Below are positions 18,975 to 27,480 of a stretch of DNA of 50,148 nucleotides, piece after piece. This DNA comes from Alphaproteobacteria bacterium (GTDB lineage: Bacteria > Pseudomonadota > Alphaproteobacteria > Rhizobiales > Aestuariivirgaceae), in assembly GCA_028868695.1 (NCBI GenBank), contig JAGWTZ010000018.1:1-50148 (forward strand), read 5' to 3'. Position numbers and translations under genes: made by a program. The notes below the pieces were generated by a model. The model was not told the origin of the DNA and did not search any database. It saw only the letters and a list, made by a program, of their open reading frames with translations. The number at the start of each line of letters is the position of its first letter. Position 1 is the first letter of the stretch.

Positions 18975-20366
18975 ATGCCAATCAACAGACGCGAAATGGT
19001 GAAGGCTGCGCTGGCGTCAGCACTGGGCGCAAGCCCGGCGCGCGCGCTGGCCGCGTCCGACCAGACCGCCCGGCTGCAGGCTCAGATTGACGCCGCCCAG
19101 GCGGGAAGCGGGCTGCTCGCCCTGCCGCCCGGCATCTATTCCGTCAGCACACTGAGCATCACAGGTCCGGTTGCGATATCCGGCGTGCCGGGAAAAACCA
19201 TCCTGCGTTCTCTCCATGGCGGGCCCATTTTGCAGGTGAGCGATGCCGAAGGTGTTCGCCTTTCCGGCCTCACCTTTGATGGCGCCAACGCCCCGGCCGC
19301 AGATGAGAAAGCGGCAGGAGACAGCTATCTCGTCGCGGCCCGCAATTGTGCGGCCTTGCGCATCGAGGGCTGCAGCTTCCGCAATGCCGCAGTGAGCGGG
19401 CTGGGGCTGGATCGCTGCAGCGGCTGGGTGAAGGATAACCAGTTTCACGCGCTGGCCGAGGTGGCCCTGCGCGCCGGGCGCTTCAGCGAAGCGGCAGGAA
19501 ACGCCGCCCATGGCCTCGAGATTTCCGGCAACCGGGTTTCAGACATGGGCAATGGCGGCATTTACATTTTCCATGCCGGCGCCAAGCCGGGTGAAGATTC
19601 CTCGCTCATCACCGGCAATCACATCGAAGGCGTGCGCTCGGCCAGCGGCAACGGCCCCAATGGCAATGGCATTGATGTGTTCAACGCCGCCCATGTGACA
19701 GTGGCGAACAACCGCGTGACCGACTGCGCCTTCGGCGGCATCCGCGTGGTGAGTTCAAAGAACTGCGTGGTAACGGGAAATACCGTTTCAGCCATCGCTG
19801 ATGCAGGCATCTTCGTCGAATTCGCCTTTGAGGCGGTGAGCGTCACCAGCAATGTGGTGGATGATTGCAGTCTGGGCATTGAAATGTCCGGCGGAGAAGG
19901 CACGGTGGGCGTGCTGGCGCTCTGCGCCAACAACATCGTGCGCGACATCGCCCGCCCCGCCACCAACCCGCAATCCGCCAACTTCATCGGCATCGACCTC
20001 GCCGCCATGGCCGCCACCTGCCAAGGCAATGTGATTGAGCGCATCGCCGACAATGCCCACGGCCCCGGCATCGGCATTGCGGTGTTTGATTGGCAGGCCA
20101 GCCATGAACACCTTGTGGCCGGCAACATGATCCGCGCCGCAGCCTGCGGCATCGGCATTGTGTCACCGCCCGATGCCGGCGGCCCGCCCATCGCCATCAG
20201 CGGCAACATGATCAGCGGCGCCAGCATTGCGGCCATCACGATGCTCGAGCAGGAAACCTTCGCCGATGGTTCGGCCAAGAGCCTGAAGCCAACGGGCGAA
20301 GACCTTGCCAAGGCCGCCGCACCTGCCGCCCACATCAGCCTCAGCGGCAACATCACGGCCCCCTGA
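18975..20366 (+). CDS. Tat-exported parallel beta-helix repeat protein (TIGR03808-like)
   Basis: This 463-residue protein begins with a twin-arginine signal (INRREMVKAAL) ending near ARALA, so it should be exported folded. The body is made of short repeated turns (SGNRVSDMGNGGIYI, ANNRVTDCAFGGIRVV, TGNTVSAIADAGIFV), the pattern of a right-handed parallel beta-helix like pectate lyases and similar sugar-acting enzymes. It fits the TIGR03808 family, twin-arginine-translocated repeat proteins of alphaproteobacteria with unknown function. The ATG at 18975 has a GGGGGAAA site upstream; an in-frame start at 18921 would spoil the signal peptide. No catalytic residues can be assigned with confidence. 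Confidence 0.85.
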   Translation: MPINRREMVKAALASALGASPARALAASDQTARLQAQIDAAQAGSGLLALPPGIYSVSTLSITGPVAISGVPGKTILRSLHGGPILQVSDAEGVRLSGLTFDGANAPAADEKAAGDSYLVAARNCAALRIEGCSFRNAAVSGLGLDRCSGWVKDNQFHALAEVALRAGRFSEAAGNAAHGLEISGNRVSDMGNGGIYIFHAGAKPGEDSSLITGNHIEGVRSASGNGPNGNGIDVFNAAHVTVANNRVTDCAFGGIRVVSSKNCVVTGNTVSAIADAGIFVEFAFEAVSVTSNVVDDCSLGIEMSGGEGTVGVLALCANNIVRDIARPATNPQSANFIGIDLAAMAATCQGNVIERIADNAHGPGIGIAVFDWQASHEHLVAGNMIRAAACGIGIVSPPDAGGPPIAISGNMISGASIAAITMLEQETFADGSAKSLKPTGEDLAKAAAPAAHISLSGNITAP

Positions 20367-20442
20367 TGCTGACACGCGCTGTCACCGCTGCGCGCCACAA
20401 TGTCCACTCGACGCGCCAGCCCGCCCGCAGGAGAATGACCAC

Positions 20443-20808
20443 ATGACCCGCCGCTTTCTCATTGACGCCTTTGCCTGGGGCTTTGCGCTGTGGCTGTTTG
20501 GCTATGTGCTGGGCATGCTGCTGTTTGCGGTGGTGCCGGTGAGCCTGATTGGCTGGGTGATCACTCCTTTTGCGCTGGCCCTCACCCTCTGGGTGGCCTT
20601 TCGCAAGTTGCATCCGGCGGGGATGGGCCACTATCTCGGCGTGGCCGCCGCCTGGCTGGCCATCGCCGTGCTGGGCGACTATGCCTTCATCGTCAAGCTG
20701 CTGAACCCGGCCGATGGCTACTACAAGCTTGATGTCTATCTCTATTATGCCTTGACGGCCCTCATTCCGCTGGCCGCGGGTCACCTGCGGGCGCCGCAAA
20801 AGCCCTGA
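20443..20808 (+). CDS. Small integral membrane protein
   Basis: This 121-residue protein has four likely transmembrane helices (about residues 8-31, 33-51, 61-82 and 94-112) and a positively charged cytoplasmic loop (FRKLHPAGMGH). I do not recognise the family. AGGAG lies about nine bases before the ATG at 20443. It follows the beta-helix protein by 76 bases and precedes sspB; nothing in the context points to a function. Confidence 0.7.
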   Translation: MTRRFLIDAFAWGFALWLFGYVLGMLLFAVVPVSLIGWVITPFALALTLWVAFRKLHPAGMGHYLGVAAAWLAIAVLGDYAFIVKLLNPADGYYKLDVYLYYALTALIPLAAGHLRAPQKP

Positions 20809-20894
20809 GAGAGGCTACACAAAATTCACGCCTTGCCCTTTGAAGCGGCCCGCCAGAACCGCTAACTTGGCGCGATTCGAAAGTGGGAGAAAAA

Positions 20895-21377
20895 ATGCCG
20901 GAAGACCTGATGCGCTATGACCAGCTTGCGCAAAACGCCCTGCGTGGCGTTGTGCGTGAAGCCTTGCGCAAAGTTGAGAAATCGGGCCTGCCGGGAGAGC
21001 ACCATTTCTACATCCAGTTCAACACCCGCTATCCCGGCGTGTCGATCGGCGAGCGCCTCTCGGCCCGCTATCCGCGCGAGATGACCGTGGTGCTGCAGCA
21101 CCAGTTCTATAACCTGCAAGTGACCGAAGAGCGGTTCCAGGTGGAGCTGTCCTTCGACAACATCCCCGAAAAGCTGGTCATCCCCTTTGCCGCGGTCAAA
21201 GGCTTCCTTGACCCTGCTGTGCAATTCGGCCTGCAGTTCGAAGTGGTGGAGATGAAGGAAGAACAGCCCGCCCCGCCCGCCGCCAAGCCGGAAGAACCTG
21301 CGGCCGAAGCCGCCGAGGCAGCAGCTGATGGCGACACCCCCAAAGTGGTTTCCCTCGATGCCTTCCGCAAGAAATAG
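20895..21377 (+). CDS. sspB: SspB, ClpXP adaptor for SsrA-tagged proteins (alphaproteobacterial type)
   Basis: SspB tethers SsrA-tagged proteins to ClpX for degradation. The 160-residue product has the SspB fold (EDLMRYDQLAQNALRGVV, HHFYIQFNTRYPGVSI, YPREMTVVLQHQFYNL, IPFAAVKGFLDPAVQFGLQF). A long Ala/Pro/Glu-rich flexible tail (about residues 117-145) follows, ending in PKVVSLDAFRKK, the type of C-terminal peptide that docks on the ClpX zinc-binding domain. The ATG at 20895 has GGGAG five bases upstream; a GTG at 20883 is possible but less likely. Its 3' end overlaps mepA by 20 bases. The tmRNA that makes its substrates is encoded about 4 kb away. Confidence 0.92.
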   Translation: MPEDLMRYDQLAQNALRGVVREALRKVEKSGLPGEHHFYIQFNTRYPGVSIGERLSARYPREMTVVLQHQFYNLQVTEERFQVELSFDNIPEKLVIPFAAVKGFLDPAVQFGLQFEVVEMKEEQPAPPAAKPEEPAAEAAEAAADGDTPKVVSLDAFRKK

Positions 21378-22326
21378 GCTGCTGGCAGCAGCGTTGGCTT
21401 GCGCCATTCTCGCGCCGCAGCCAGCCCTTGCCCAAAGCGCCACCGATCAGGCAGACATGGCCGCACTGGCCACCGGCCAGGCCGACACCGCACCCGTTTC
21501 CACCAATATTTTCGCCATTCCGGCCAAGAAGCTTTTTGGCCGCCAGAAAACCTCGGCCCATTTGAAGGCGCAAGCCATCGGCGCCTATGCGCTGGGCTGC
21601 ATGGCCGGCGGCCAGCAACTGCCGGTGACCGGTGATACCTGGCAGGTGATGCGCCTCTCGCGCAACCGCAACTGGGGCACACCCCAGCTCATCGCCCTCA
21701 TTGAAAAGCTATCCGCCGAAGCCAAGGCCAAGGCGGGCTGGAACGGCTTCCTGGTTGGAGACATGGCCCAGCCGCGCGGCGGCCCGATGCTCACCGGCCA
21801 CGCCAGCCACCAGATCGGCCTTGATGCCGATATCTGGTTCACCCCGATGCCGGATCACACTCTCACCACGTCAGAGCGTGAAACCATGGTGCCTCTCGAA
21901 ATGGTGAAGGACCACAAGACGCTGAACGCTGACAATTGGTCCGAAGCCCGCGCCCGCCTGCTGCAAACCGTGGCGCAGGACCCCGAGGTGGCGCGCATCT
22001 TCGTGCACCCGCCGATCAAGGCCGAGATGTGCCGCTGGGCCAAGGGGCCGGACCGCAGCTGGCTGGCCAAGCTGCGCCCGCTCTATGGCCACACTTTCCA
22101 TTTCCACGTCCGCATGAAATGCCCTGAAGGCATGAGCGCATGCAAAAACCAGTGGACGCCAAAACCCGATGACGGCACCGGCTGTGGCAAGGAACTGGCT
22201 TATTGGTATTCCGACGCGCCCTGGACGCCGCACAAGCCGCCGCCCGGGCCGAAGCGGCCGCCCCCGCCCCCCTTGACTCTGGCGGGCCTACCTGCTGAAT
22301 GCCGCGCCGTTATTGCGGCACCCTGA
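21358..22326 (+). CDS. mepA: Penicillin-insensitive murein endopeptidase
   Basis: MepA is a periplasmic zinc endopeptidase that cuts peptide cross-links in peptidoglycan. The 322-residue precursor has a signal peptide (to about residue 25, PALA-Q) and the LAS-type metal site: His148 and His151 in GHASHQIGLDADIW, Asp158, and a later HFHVR that supplies the last metal ligand and catalytic His. Cysteine pairs and a proline-rich stretch (PPPGPKRPPPPP) mark the C-terminal part. The ATG at 21358 lies inside the last codons of sspB, a 20-base overlap, so the two are translationally coupled although their functions are unrelated. Confidence 0.94.
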   Translation: MPSARNRLLAAALACAILAPQPALAQSATDQADMAALATGQADTAPVSTNIFAIPAKKLFGRQKTSAHLKAQAIGAYALGCMAGGQQLPVTGDTWQVMRLSRNRNWGTPQLIALIEKLSAEAKAKAGWNGFLVGDMAQPRGGPMLTGHASHQIGLDADIWFTPMPDHTLTTSERETMVPLEMVKDHKTLNADNWSEARARLLQTVAQDPEVARIFVHPPIKAEMCRWAKGPDRSWLAKLRPLYGHTFHFHVRMKCPEGMSACKNQWTPKPDDGTGCGKELAYWYSDAPWTPHKPPPGPKRPPPPPLTLAGLPAECRAVIAAP

Positions 22327-22369
22327 GGGGCATGAAAGGCTTGCAAATTGGGAAGGTTCGGGGGACGCT

Positions 22370-24256
22370 GTGAGCCACGGTGAAGCAAATTCCACCACGG
22401 TCTTTTCCAAGCCCGGCCTGAAGCTGGCCTTCGCCTCCATCGGCGTGGTGTTCGGCGACATCGGCACCAGCCCGCTCTATGCCATGCGCGAGGCCTTGCA
22501 TCACGTGATCGCCGCCGGCGGCGATTTGCGCAGCTCGGTGCTGGGTGTTGTCTCGCTGTTGCTGTGGGCCTTGCTCATCGTCGTCACCCTCAAATATGTC
22601 TTCATGCTGATGCGCGCCGACAACAAGGGCGAAGGCGGCATTCTTTCGCTGGTGGTGCTGGTTGAAACCATCCTTGGCAAAAAGGGCGGCATCATCCTTG
22701 GCCTCGGCATCATCGGCGCGGCCTTCTTCTTTGGCGATGCGATGATCACCCCGGCCATGTCGGTGCTCTCCGCCATCGAGGGCCTCAACGTCATCAACCC
22801 CATCTTCCAGCCCTATGTGGTGCCCATCACGCTTGGCGTGCTGTTCACGCTGTTCGTGTTTCAATACAAGGGCACCGGCGGCGTGGCCGCGATCTTCGCG
22901 CCCGTCACTTTCGTGTGGTTCATCACCATCGCCGTCATGGGCCTGATCCACATCGCCGATGATCTTGAAATCTTCCTCGCCTTGAACCCGATGTATGGGG
23001 TGAGCATGCTGCTGCAACACCCGGGCCTGGCCCTGCTGGTGTTTGGCGGGGTGTTCCTGGCGGTGACAGGCGGCGAGGCGCTCTATGCCGACATGGGCCA
23101 CTTCGGCAAGAGCCCCATCCGCCTGGCCTGGACCTTCGTGGTGCTGCCCGGCCTGTTCTGCAACTATCTCGGCCAGGGCGCCTTTGTGATTGCCCATCCG
23201 GGTGCTGCCGAGAACCCCTTCTTCCTCATGATCCCGCCGGTGGCGCTGGTGCCGCTGGTGGCGCTGGCCACCATGGTGACAGTGATCGCCAGCCAGGCCG
23301 TTATCACCGGCGCCTTCTCCATCGCCCAGCAGGCCATCGCGCTCGGCCTGTTCCCGCGCATGAACATCACCCACACCTCGGAAACCGAAAGCGGCCAGAT
23401 CTACATCGGCCAGATCAACTGGATGATCATGTTCGGCGTGATCCTGCTGGTGCTGGTGTTCAAGACTTCCGACAACCTCGCCTCGGCCTATGGCCTTGCC
23501 GTCAACACCTCGATGCTGGTGGATACGGTGCTGGGCCTGGTGTTCTTCTGGCAATCGCGCAACCTGCCGCGCGCCCTCGCCATCCCGGCCCTCGCCTTCA
23601 TCTTCGTGGTGGAAGGCACCTTCTATGTCGCCAACATCCTGAAGATCCCGCATGGCGGCTACATGCCGGTGCTGATCGGTGCCACCATCATCCTGCTGAT
23701 GATCACCTGGATGCGTGGCGTGATGCTGCTCTCCACCAAGCTGCAAAAGGAATCCGCCGAACTGATGGGCCTGCTCGAAAGCCTCGAGCGCCGCCCACCA
23801 GCCCGCGTGGCTGGCGCCGCCGTTTTCCTGCAGACCGACAACAAATATGCGCCCTCGGCCCTGATGCACAATCTGAAGCACAACCGCGTGCTGCATGACA
23901 AACTTGTCTTCCTGGCCATGAAGACGGCCGACCAGCCGCGCTGGTATGAAGACCGTGTGACCGTAAAACAGGGCCCGCTGGGCGCCTGGATCGTCGAGGC
24001 CCGTTTCGGCTACATGGAGCAGCCGGACGTGCGCTCGGCCCTGCGCGCCTGTGCCGAACATGGCCTGGAGATCGACCCAAGCCATGCCAGCTATTTCCTG
24101 GGCCGCCGGGTGATCAGGCCTTCGGCGCGCTCCAAGATGCCGTTCTGGCAGCAGCGCATCTTCATCATGCTGGCCAACCAGTCGGCCCGCGCCATCGACT
24201 TCTTCCGCATTCCGCCCGACCGCGTCGTCGAACTCGGCATGCAGATGAGCGTTTGA
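22370..24256 (+). CDS. kup: Kup-type potassium transporter, first tandem copy
   Basis: Kup (KUP/HAK/KT) proteins import K+ with protons. The 628-residue product has the family start ASIGVVFGDIGTSPLYAMRE, about 12 transmembrane helices and a cytoplasmic C-terminal domain (from about residue 460). Motifs include GEGGILSL, FGDAMITPAMSVLSA and GGEALYADMGHFG. The start is a GTG at 22370 with GGGGG five bases upstream; the frame is open to a TTG at 22313, which would overlap mepA. A second kup of identical length follows after 260 bases, and the two C-terminal halves are nearly the same. Confidence 0.95.
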   Translation: MSHGEANSTTVFSKPGLKLAFASIGVVFGDIGTSPLYAMREALHHVIAAGGDLRSSVLGVVSLLLWALLIVVTLKYVFMLMRADNKGEGGILSLVVLVETILGKKGGIILGLGIIGAAFFFGDAMITPAMSVLSAIEGLNVINPIFQPYVVPITLGVLFTLFVFQYKGTGGVAAIFAPVTFVWFITIAVMGLIHIADDLEIFLALNPMYGVSMLLQHPGLALLVFGGVFLAVTGGEALYADMGHFGKSPIRLAWTFVVLPGLFCNYLGQGAFVIAHPGAAENPFFLMIPPVALVPLVALATMVTVIASQAVITGAFSIAQQAIALGLFPRMNITHTSETESGQIYIGQINWMIMFGVILLVLVFKTSDNLASAYGLAVNTSMLVDTVLGLVFFWQSRNLPRALAIPALAFIFVVEGTFYVANILKIPHGGYMPVLIGATIILLMITWMRGVMLLSTKLQKESAELMGLLESLERRPPARVAGAAVFLQTDNKYAPSALMHNLKHNRVLHDKLVFLAMKTADQPRWYEDRVTVKQGPLGAWIVEARFGYMEQPDVRSALRACAEHGLEIDPSHASYFLGRRVIRPSARSKMPFWQQRIFIMLANQSARAIDFFRIPPDRVVELGMQMSV

Positions 24257-24270
24257 CGCATTGCGCCACG

Positions 24271-24302
24271 CTTGAAGTCATGTTTCCGGAAACCACTTCA
24301 AG
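24271..24302. repeat. Nested inverted repeat between the two kup genes
   Basis: Outer arms CTTGAAGT (24271-24278) and ACTTCAAG (24295-24302) enclose inner arms GTTTCC and GGAAAC (24282-24293), separated by CAT on one side and C on the other. It starts 15 bases after the first kup stop codon. With no loop to speak of and no T-run it is a poor terminator and could be an operator or a weak RNA hairpin. Confidence 0.65.
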
Positions 24303-24516
24303 CTATTGATAGATATGCCTTTTATTATAAGCCGCAAGTGGCCGCGAAGGCCTTGCACATGGCCGCAACCTAACGCCGATGTAACTTTTGCTGCACTGCG
24401 AAGAGGCCTATAGCGCCCGCCACCCGCAGTCCCTGCGGATGATGGAACCCGAACGAACGCCGCTGCCAGCGCGCGTCATTTTCCAGATCGCCATTGCCAC
24501 GAAAGGCAAACAAGCC

Positions 24517-26403
24517 ATGTCTTCCCACGCATCCTCGCAGGGCCTGTTCACAGGCCCTCAACTCAAGCTCGCCTTTGCCTCGATCGGGGTAGTCTTCGGC
24601 GATATCGGCACCAGCCCGATCTATTCCATGCGCGAGGCGATGAAGCCGGTGCTCGCCCATGGCGGCGATCCTGCCGCCGCCACCTTGGGCGCGGTGTCAC
24701 TGCTGCTTTGGGCGCTGATGCTCATCGTTACTTTGAAATACGTCATCATCATCATGCGCGCCGACAACCATGGTGAAGGCGGCATCCTTTCGGAAGTGGT
24801 GCTGGTTGAGCAGCTGCTCGGCAAGAAGGGTGGCATCATTCTTGGCCTGGGCATAGTCGGCGCCGCATTTTTCTTCGGCGATGCCATGATCACTCCGGCC
24901 ATCTCGGTGATTTCAGCCGTAGAGGGCCTGGAAGTTATCAATGCCGACGTGTTTTCACCTTATGTTGTGCCCCTGACCCTTGTGATCCTGATTGTGCTCT
25001 TCCTGTTTCAATACAAGGGCACCGGCGGTGTCGCCAAGTTCTTCGCTCCGGTCACCTTTCTCTGGTTCATCGTCATTGGCGCCTTGGGGCTGATTCACAT
25101 CGCGGACTCGCCAGAGATTTTCCGTGCAATCAATCCGGCCTATGGTTTGGCCATGCTGGTTAACCAGCCGGGCCTTGCCCTGCTGGTGGTGGGCGGCGTT
25201 TTTCTCGCTGTCACCGGCGGTGAGGCACTCTATGCAGACATGGGCCATTTCGGCAAATTCCCCATCCGCCTCGCCTGGTTGGCAGTGGTGTTTCCAGGCC
25301 TGATCCTCAACTATCTTGGGCAGGGCGCATTCGTGATGGCAAACCCCAAAGCCATCGACAATCCCTTCTTCCTCATGGCGCCGGACTGGTTCCTCATCCC
25401 GCTGGTGGTCATTTCCACCATGACCACAGTAATCGCCAGCCAAGCGGTGATCACAGGCGCCTATTCCATCGCCCAGCAGGGCGTTGCCCTTGGCCTGATC
25501 CCGCGCATGAACATCACCCACACTTCCGAAACTGAAAGTGGCCAGATCTATGTCAGCCAGATCAACTGGATGGTGATGTTCGGCGTGATTTTCCTGGTGT
25601 TGGTGTTCCGAAGCTCGGACAATCTGGCGTCGGCCTACGGCATCGCGGTGAACGCCGCCATGCTCATCAACACGCTGCTCGGTGTCATCTTTTTCTGGAA
25701 AGGCGCCCCGCGTGGCCGCTGGCTTTTCGCGCCATTGCTGTCGGTCGTGGCTGTTGTGGAAATCTTTTTCCTCGCAGCCAACAGCCTCAAGATCGCCAAT
25801 GGCGGCTATCTGCCCTTGATGATTGGTGCAACCATCGTGAGCTTCATGCTCATCTGGCGCCGTGGCATCAGCTTGCTGAATGCCAAGTTGCAGCGCGAAT
25901 CGACCGAATTGGACAGCCTTTTGGAATCCCTCGAGCGGCGCCCGCCCTCGCGCGTGGCTGGGGCCGCTGTATTCCTCCAGACCGACAACAAATATGCGCC
26001 TTCTGCCCTGATGCATAACCTGAAACACAACCGCGTGCTGCATGACAGGCTGGTGTTCCTCGCAATGAAGAGCGTCGAACAGCCCCGCTGGTATGAAGAC
26101 CGCGTGAAACTCAGGCAGGGCCCGCTTGGAGCGTGGATTGTCGAAGCGCGATTTGGCTACATGGAACAACCGGACGTGCAGGCTGCCTTGCGCGCCTGCG
26201 CCGCCCATGGACTGGAAATTGACCCGCGCCAGGCCAGCTATTTCCTTGGCCGCCGGGTGATAAAAGTGGGCCCGAGGGTGCGCATGCCACTTTGGCAGCA
26301 GCGCCTGTTCATCATGATGGCAAGCCAATCGGCCCGTGCCATCGACTTTTTCCGCATCCCGCCCGACCGCGTGGTTGAGCTTGGCATGCAAATGAGTGTC
26401 TGA
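24517..26403 (+). CDS. kup: Kup-type potassium transporter, second tandem copy
   Basis: This second Kup is also 628 residues long, with the same motifs as its neighbour (ASIGVVFGDIGTSPIYSMRE, GGEALYADMGHFGKF) and an identical C-terminal end (FFRIPPDRVVELGMQMSV). The ATG at 24517 gives an N-terminus of the same length as the first copy; the frame opens earlier, at 24388. Third codon positions are visibly less GC-rich than in the first copy and the neighbours (for example GGTTTGGCC, TTCGTGATGGCA), so the pair may combine a resident and an acquired gene rather than a fresh duplication. The 260-base gap with its palindrome may give it separate control. Confidence 0.94.
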   Translation: MSSHASSQGLFTGPQLKLAFASIGVVFGDIGTSPIYSMREAMKPVLAHGGDPAAATLGAVSLLLWALMLIVTLKYVIIIMRADNHGEGGILSEVVLVEQLLGKKGGIILGLGIVGAAFFFGDAMITPAISVISAVEGLEVINADVFSPYVVPLTLVILIVLFLFQYKGTGGVAKFFAPVTFLWFIVIGALGLIHIADSPEIFRAINPAYGLAMLVNQPGLALLVVGGVFLAVTGGEALYADMGHFGKFPIRLAWLAVVFPGLILNYLGQGAFVMANPKAIDNPFFLMAPDWFLIPLVVISTMTTVIASQAVITGAYSIAQQGVALGLIPRMNITHTSETESGQIYVSQINWMVMFGVIFLVLVFRSSDNLASAYGIAVNAAMLINTLLGVIFFWKGAPRGRWLFAPLLSVVAVVEIFFLAANSLKIANGGYLPLMIGATIVSFMLIWRRGISLLNAKLQRESTELDSLLESLERRPPSRVAGAAVFLQTDNKYAPSALMHNLKHNRVLHDRLVFLAMKSVEQPRWYEDRVKLRQGPLGAWIVEARFGYMEQPDVQAALRACAAHGLEIDPRQASYFLGRRVIKVGPRVRMPLWQQRLFIMMASQSARAIDFFRIPPDRVVELGMQMSV

Positions 26404-26466
26404 TACCTGTCAAGCAAACGCCGCACAGGCCTGCCATTGTGCGGCGGCTGTTTGGAAGGAATGCCC

Positions 26467-27402
26467 ATGTCTCTGCTCCCGCCCTTTTCCCTGCCCGGCC
26501 GTTTCTGGCGGGGCAACCTGCACACCCACTCCAACCTGTCCGACGGCGCCCTGCCGCTGGAGGGCGTGATCAACGCCTACAAGAAGGTGGGCTATGATTT
26601 CCTGCAAATGTCGGAACATTTCGTTTCGCATTTCAAATTCCCCATCGCCGACACGCGCGCCTTCCGCGGCAATGATTTCACGACGCTGATCGGCGTCGAG
26701 CTGCATGCCCCCGAAACCAGCGCCGGAGAGCTGTGGCACATCGTGGCCGCCGGGCTGCCGCTGGATTTCCCGCCGCCGGGGCCAAATGAAACCGGGCCAC
26801 AGCTGGCCGCCCGCGCCCGCGCCGCCGGGGCCTTCATCGCCATCGCCCACCCGGCCTGGTCCCGCTACACCATCGAGGATGGCCGTGCCATTGAATCAGC
26901 CCATGCCGTGGAAATCTACAACCACGGCTGCGAGGTGGAGAATGACCTGGGCGACGGCTGGTATCTGCATGACCAGTTGCTGAACGAAGGCCGCCGCCTC
27001 ACCGCCATCGCCACCGATGACGCCCATTTCACCAACCCCGACTATTTCGGCGGCTGGGTGAATGTGAAGGCCGAAAGCCTGGCCCCCGATGCCCTGCTCG
27101 CCGCGCTGAAGGCCGGGGCCTTCTATGCCAGCCAGGGGCCGGAGATTCACAGCGTTGAGCTGCGGGGCAAGGAGCTGACTGTCCATTGTTCACCAGTTGA
27201 TTTCATCACTGTGGTTTGCGGCAACTCCAGAACCTGCGGGCGCCATGGCAAATCCATCACCTCGGCCACCTTCGATCTCACCAAGCTTGAGAAGGGCTGG
27301 CTGCTGAAAAAGCCCTCGGACTGGTTCCGCGTCACCGCCATTGATCACGCCGGCAAAAAGGCCTGGACCAACGCCTATTGGTGGGACGAGCTCCAAGGTT
27401 AA
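26467..27402 (+). CDS. PHP-domain phosphoesterase
   Basis: This 311-residue protein has a polymerase-and-histidinol-phosphatase (PHP) metal-dependent hydrolase domain. The metal ligands appear in order: NLHTHSNLSDG, MSEHF, IAHPAW and TDDAHF. The remainder (about residue 225 onward) is a small beta domain ending in AWTNAYWWDEL, common in stand-alone PHP proteins. The substrate is unknown; relatives hydrolyse nucleotide or sugar phosphates. GGAAGGA sits six bases before the ATG at 26467; an ATG at 26461 is too close to it. It is the last gene of the plus-strand run after kup. Confidence 0.88.
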   Translation: MSLLPPFSLPGRFWRGNLHTHSNLSDGALPLEGVINAYKKVGYDFLQMSEHFVSHFKFPIADTRAFRGNDFTTLIGVELHAPETSAGELWHIVAAGLPLDFPPPGPNETGPQLAARARAAGAFIAIAHPAWSRYTIEDGRAIESAHAVEIYNHGCEVENDLGDGWYLHDQLLNEGRRLTAIATDDAHFTNPDYFGGWVNVKAESLAPDALLAALKAGAFYASQGPEIHSVELRGKELTVHCSPVDFITVVCGNSRTCGRHGKSITSATFDLTKLEKGWLLKKPSDWFRVTAIDHAGKKAWTNAYWWDELQG

Positions 27403-27424
27403 AATCCCTTCATCAAACAGCTGA

Positions 27425-27439
27425 TTAACCCGCGGCTAA
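27425..27439 (+). promoter_or_regulatory. CtrA-like binding site upstream of the repeat protein
   Basis: TTAA-CCCGCGG-CTAA, continued by CC, matches the CtrA consensus TTAA-N7-TTAA at seven of eight specified bases. It lies about 40 bases upstream of the surface-protein start. A single near-match can occur by chance. Confidence 0.4.
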
Positions 27440-27480
27440 CCATAACTGCCTAAAGCCAGTGGCTGGTGTTGGGTTTGGTC

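Noticed and set aside
24271-24302. The palindrome after the first kup gene as its terminator
   Set aside because: The inner stem leaves almost no loop, and no T-run follows directly.
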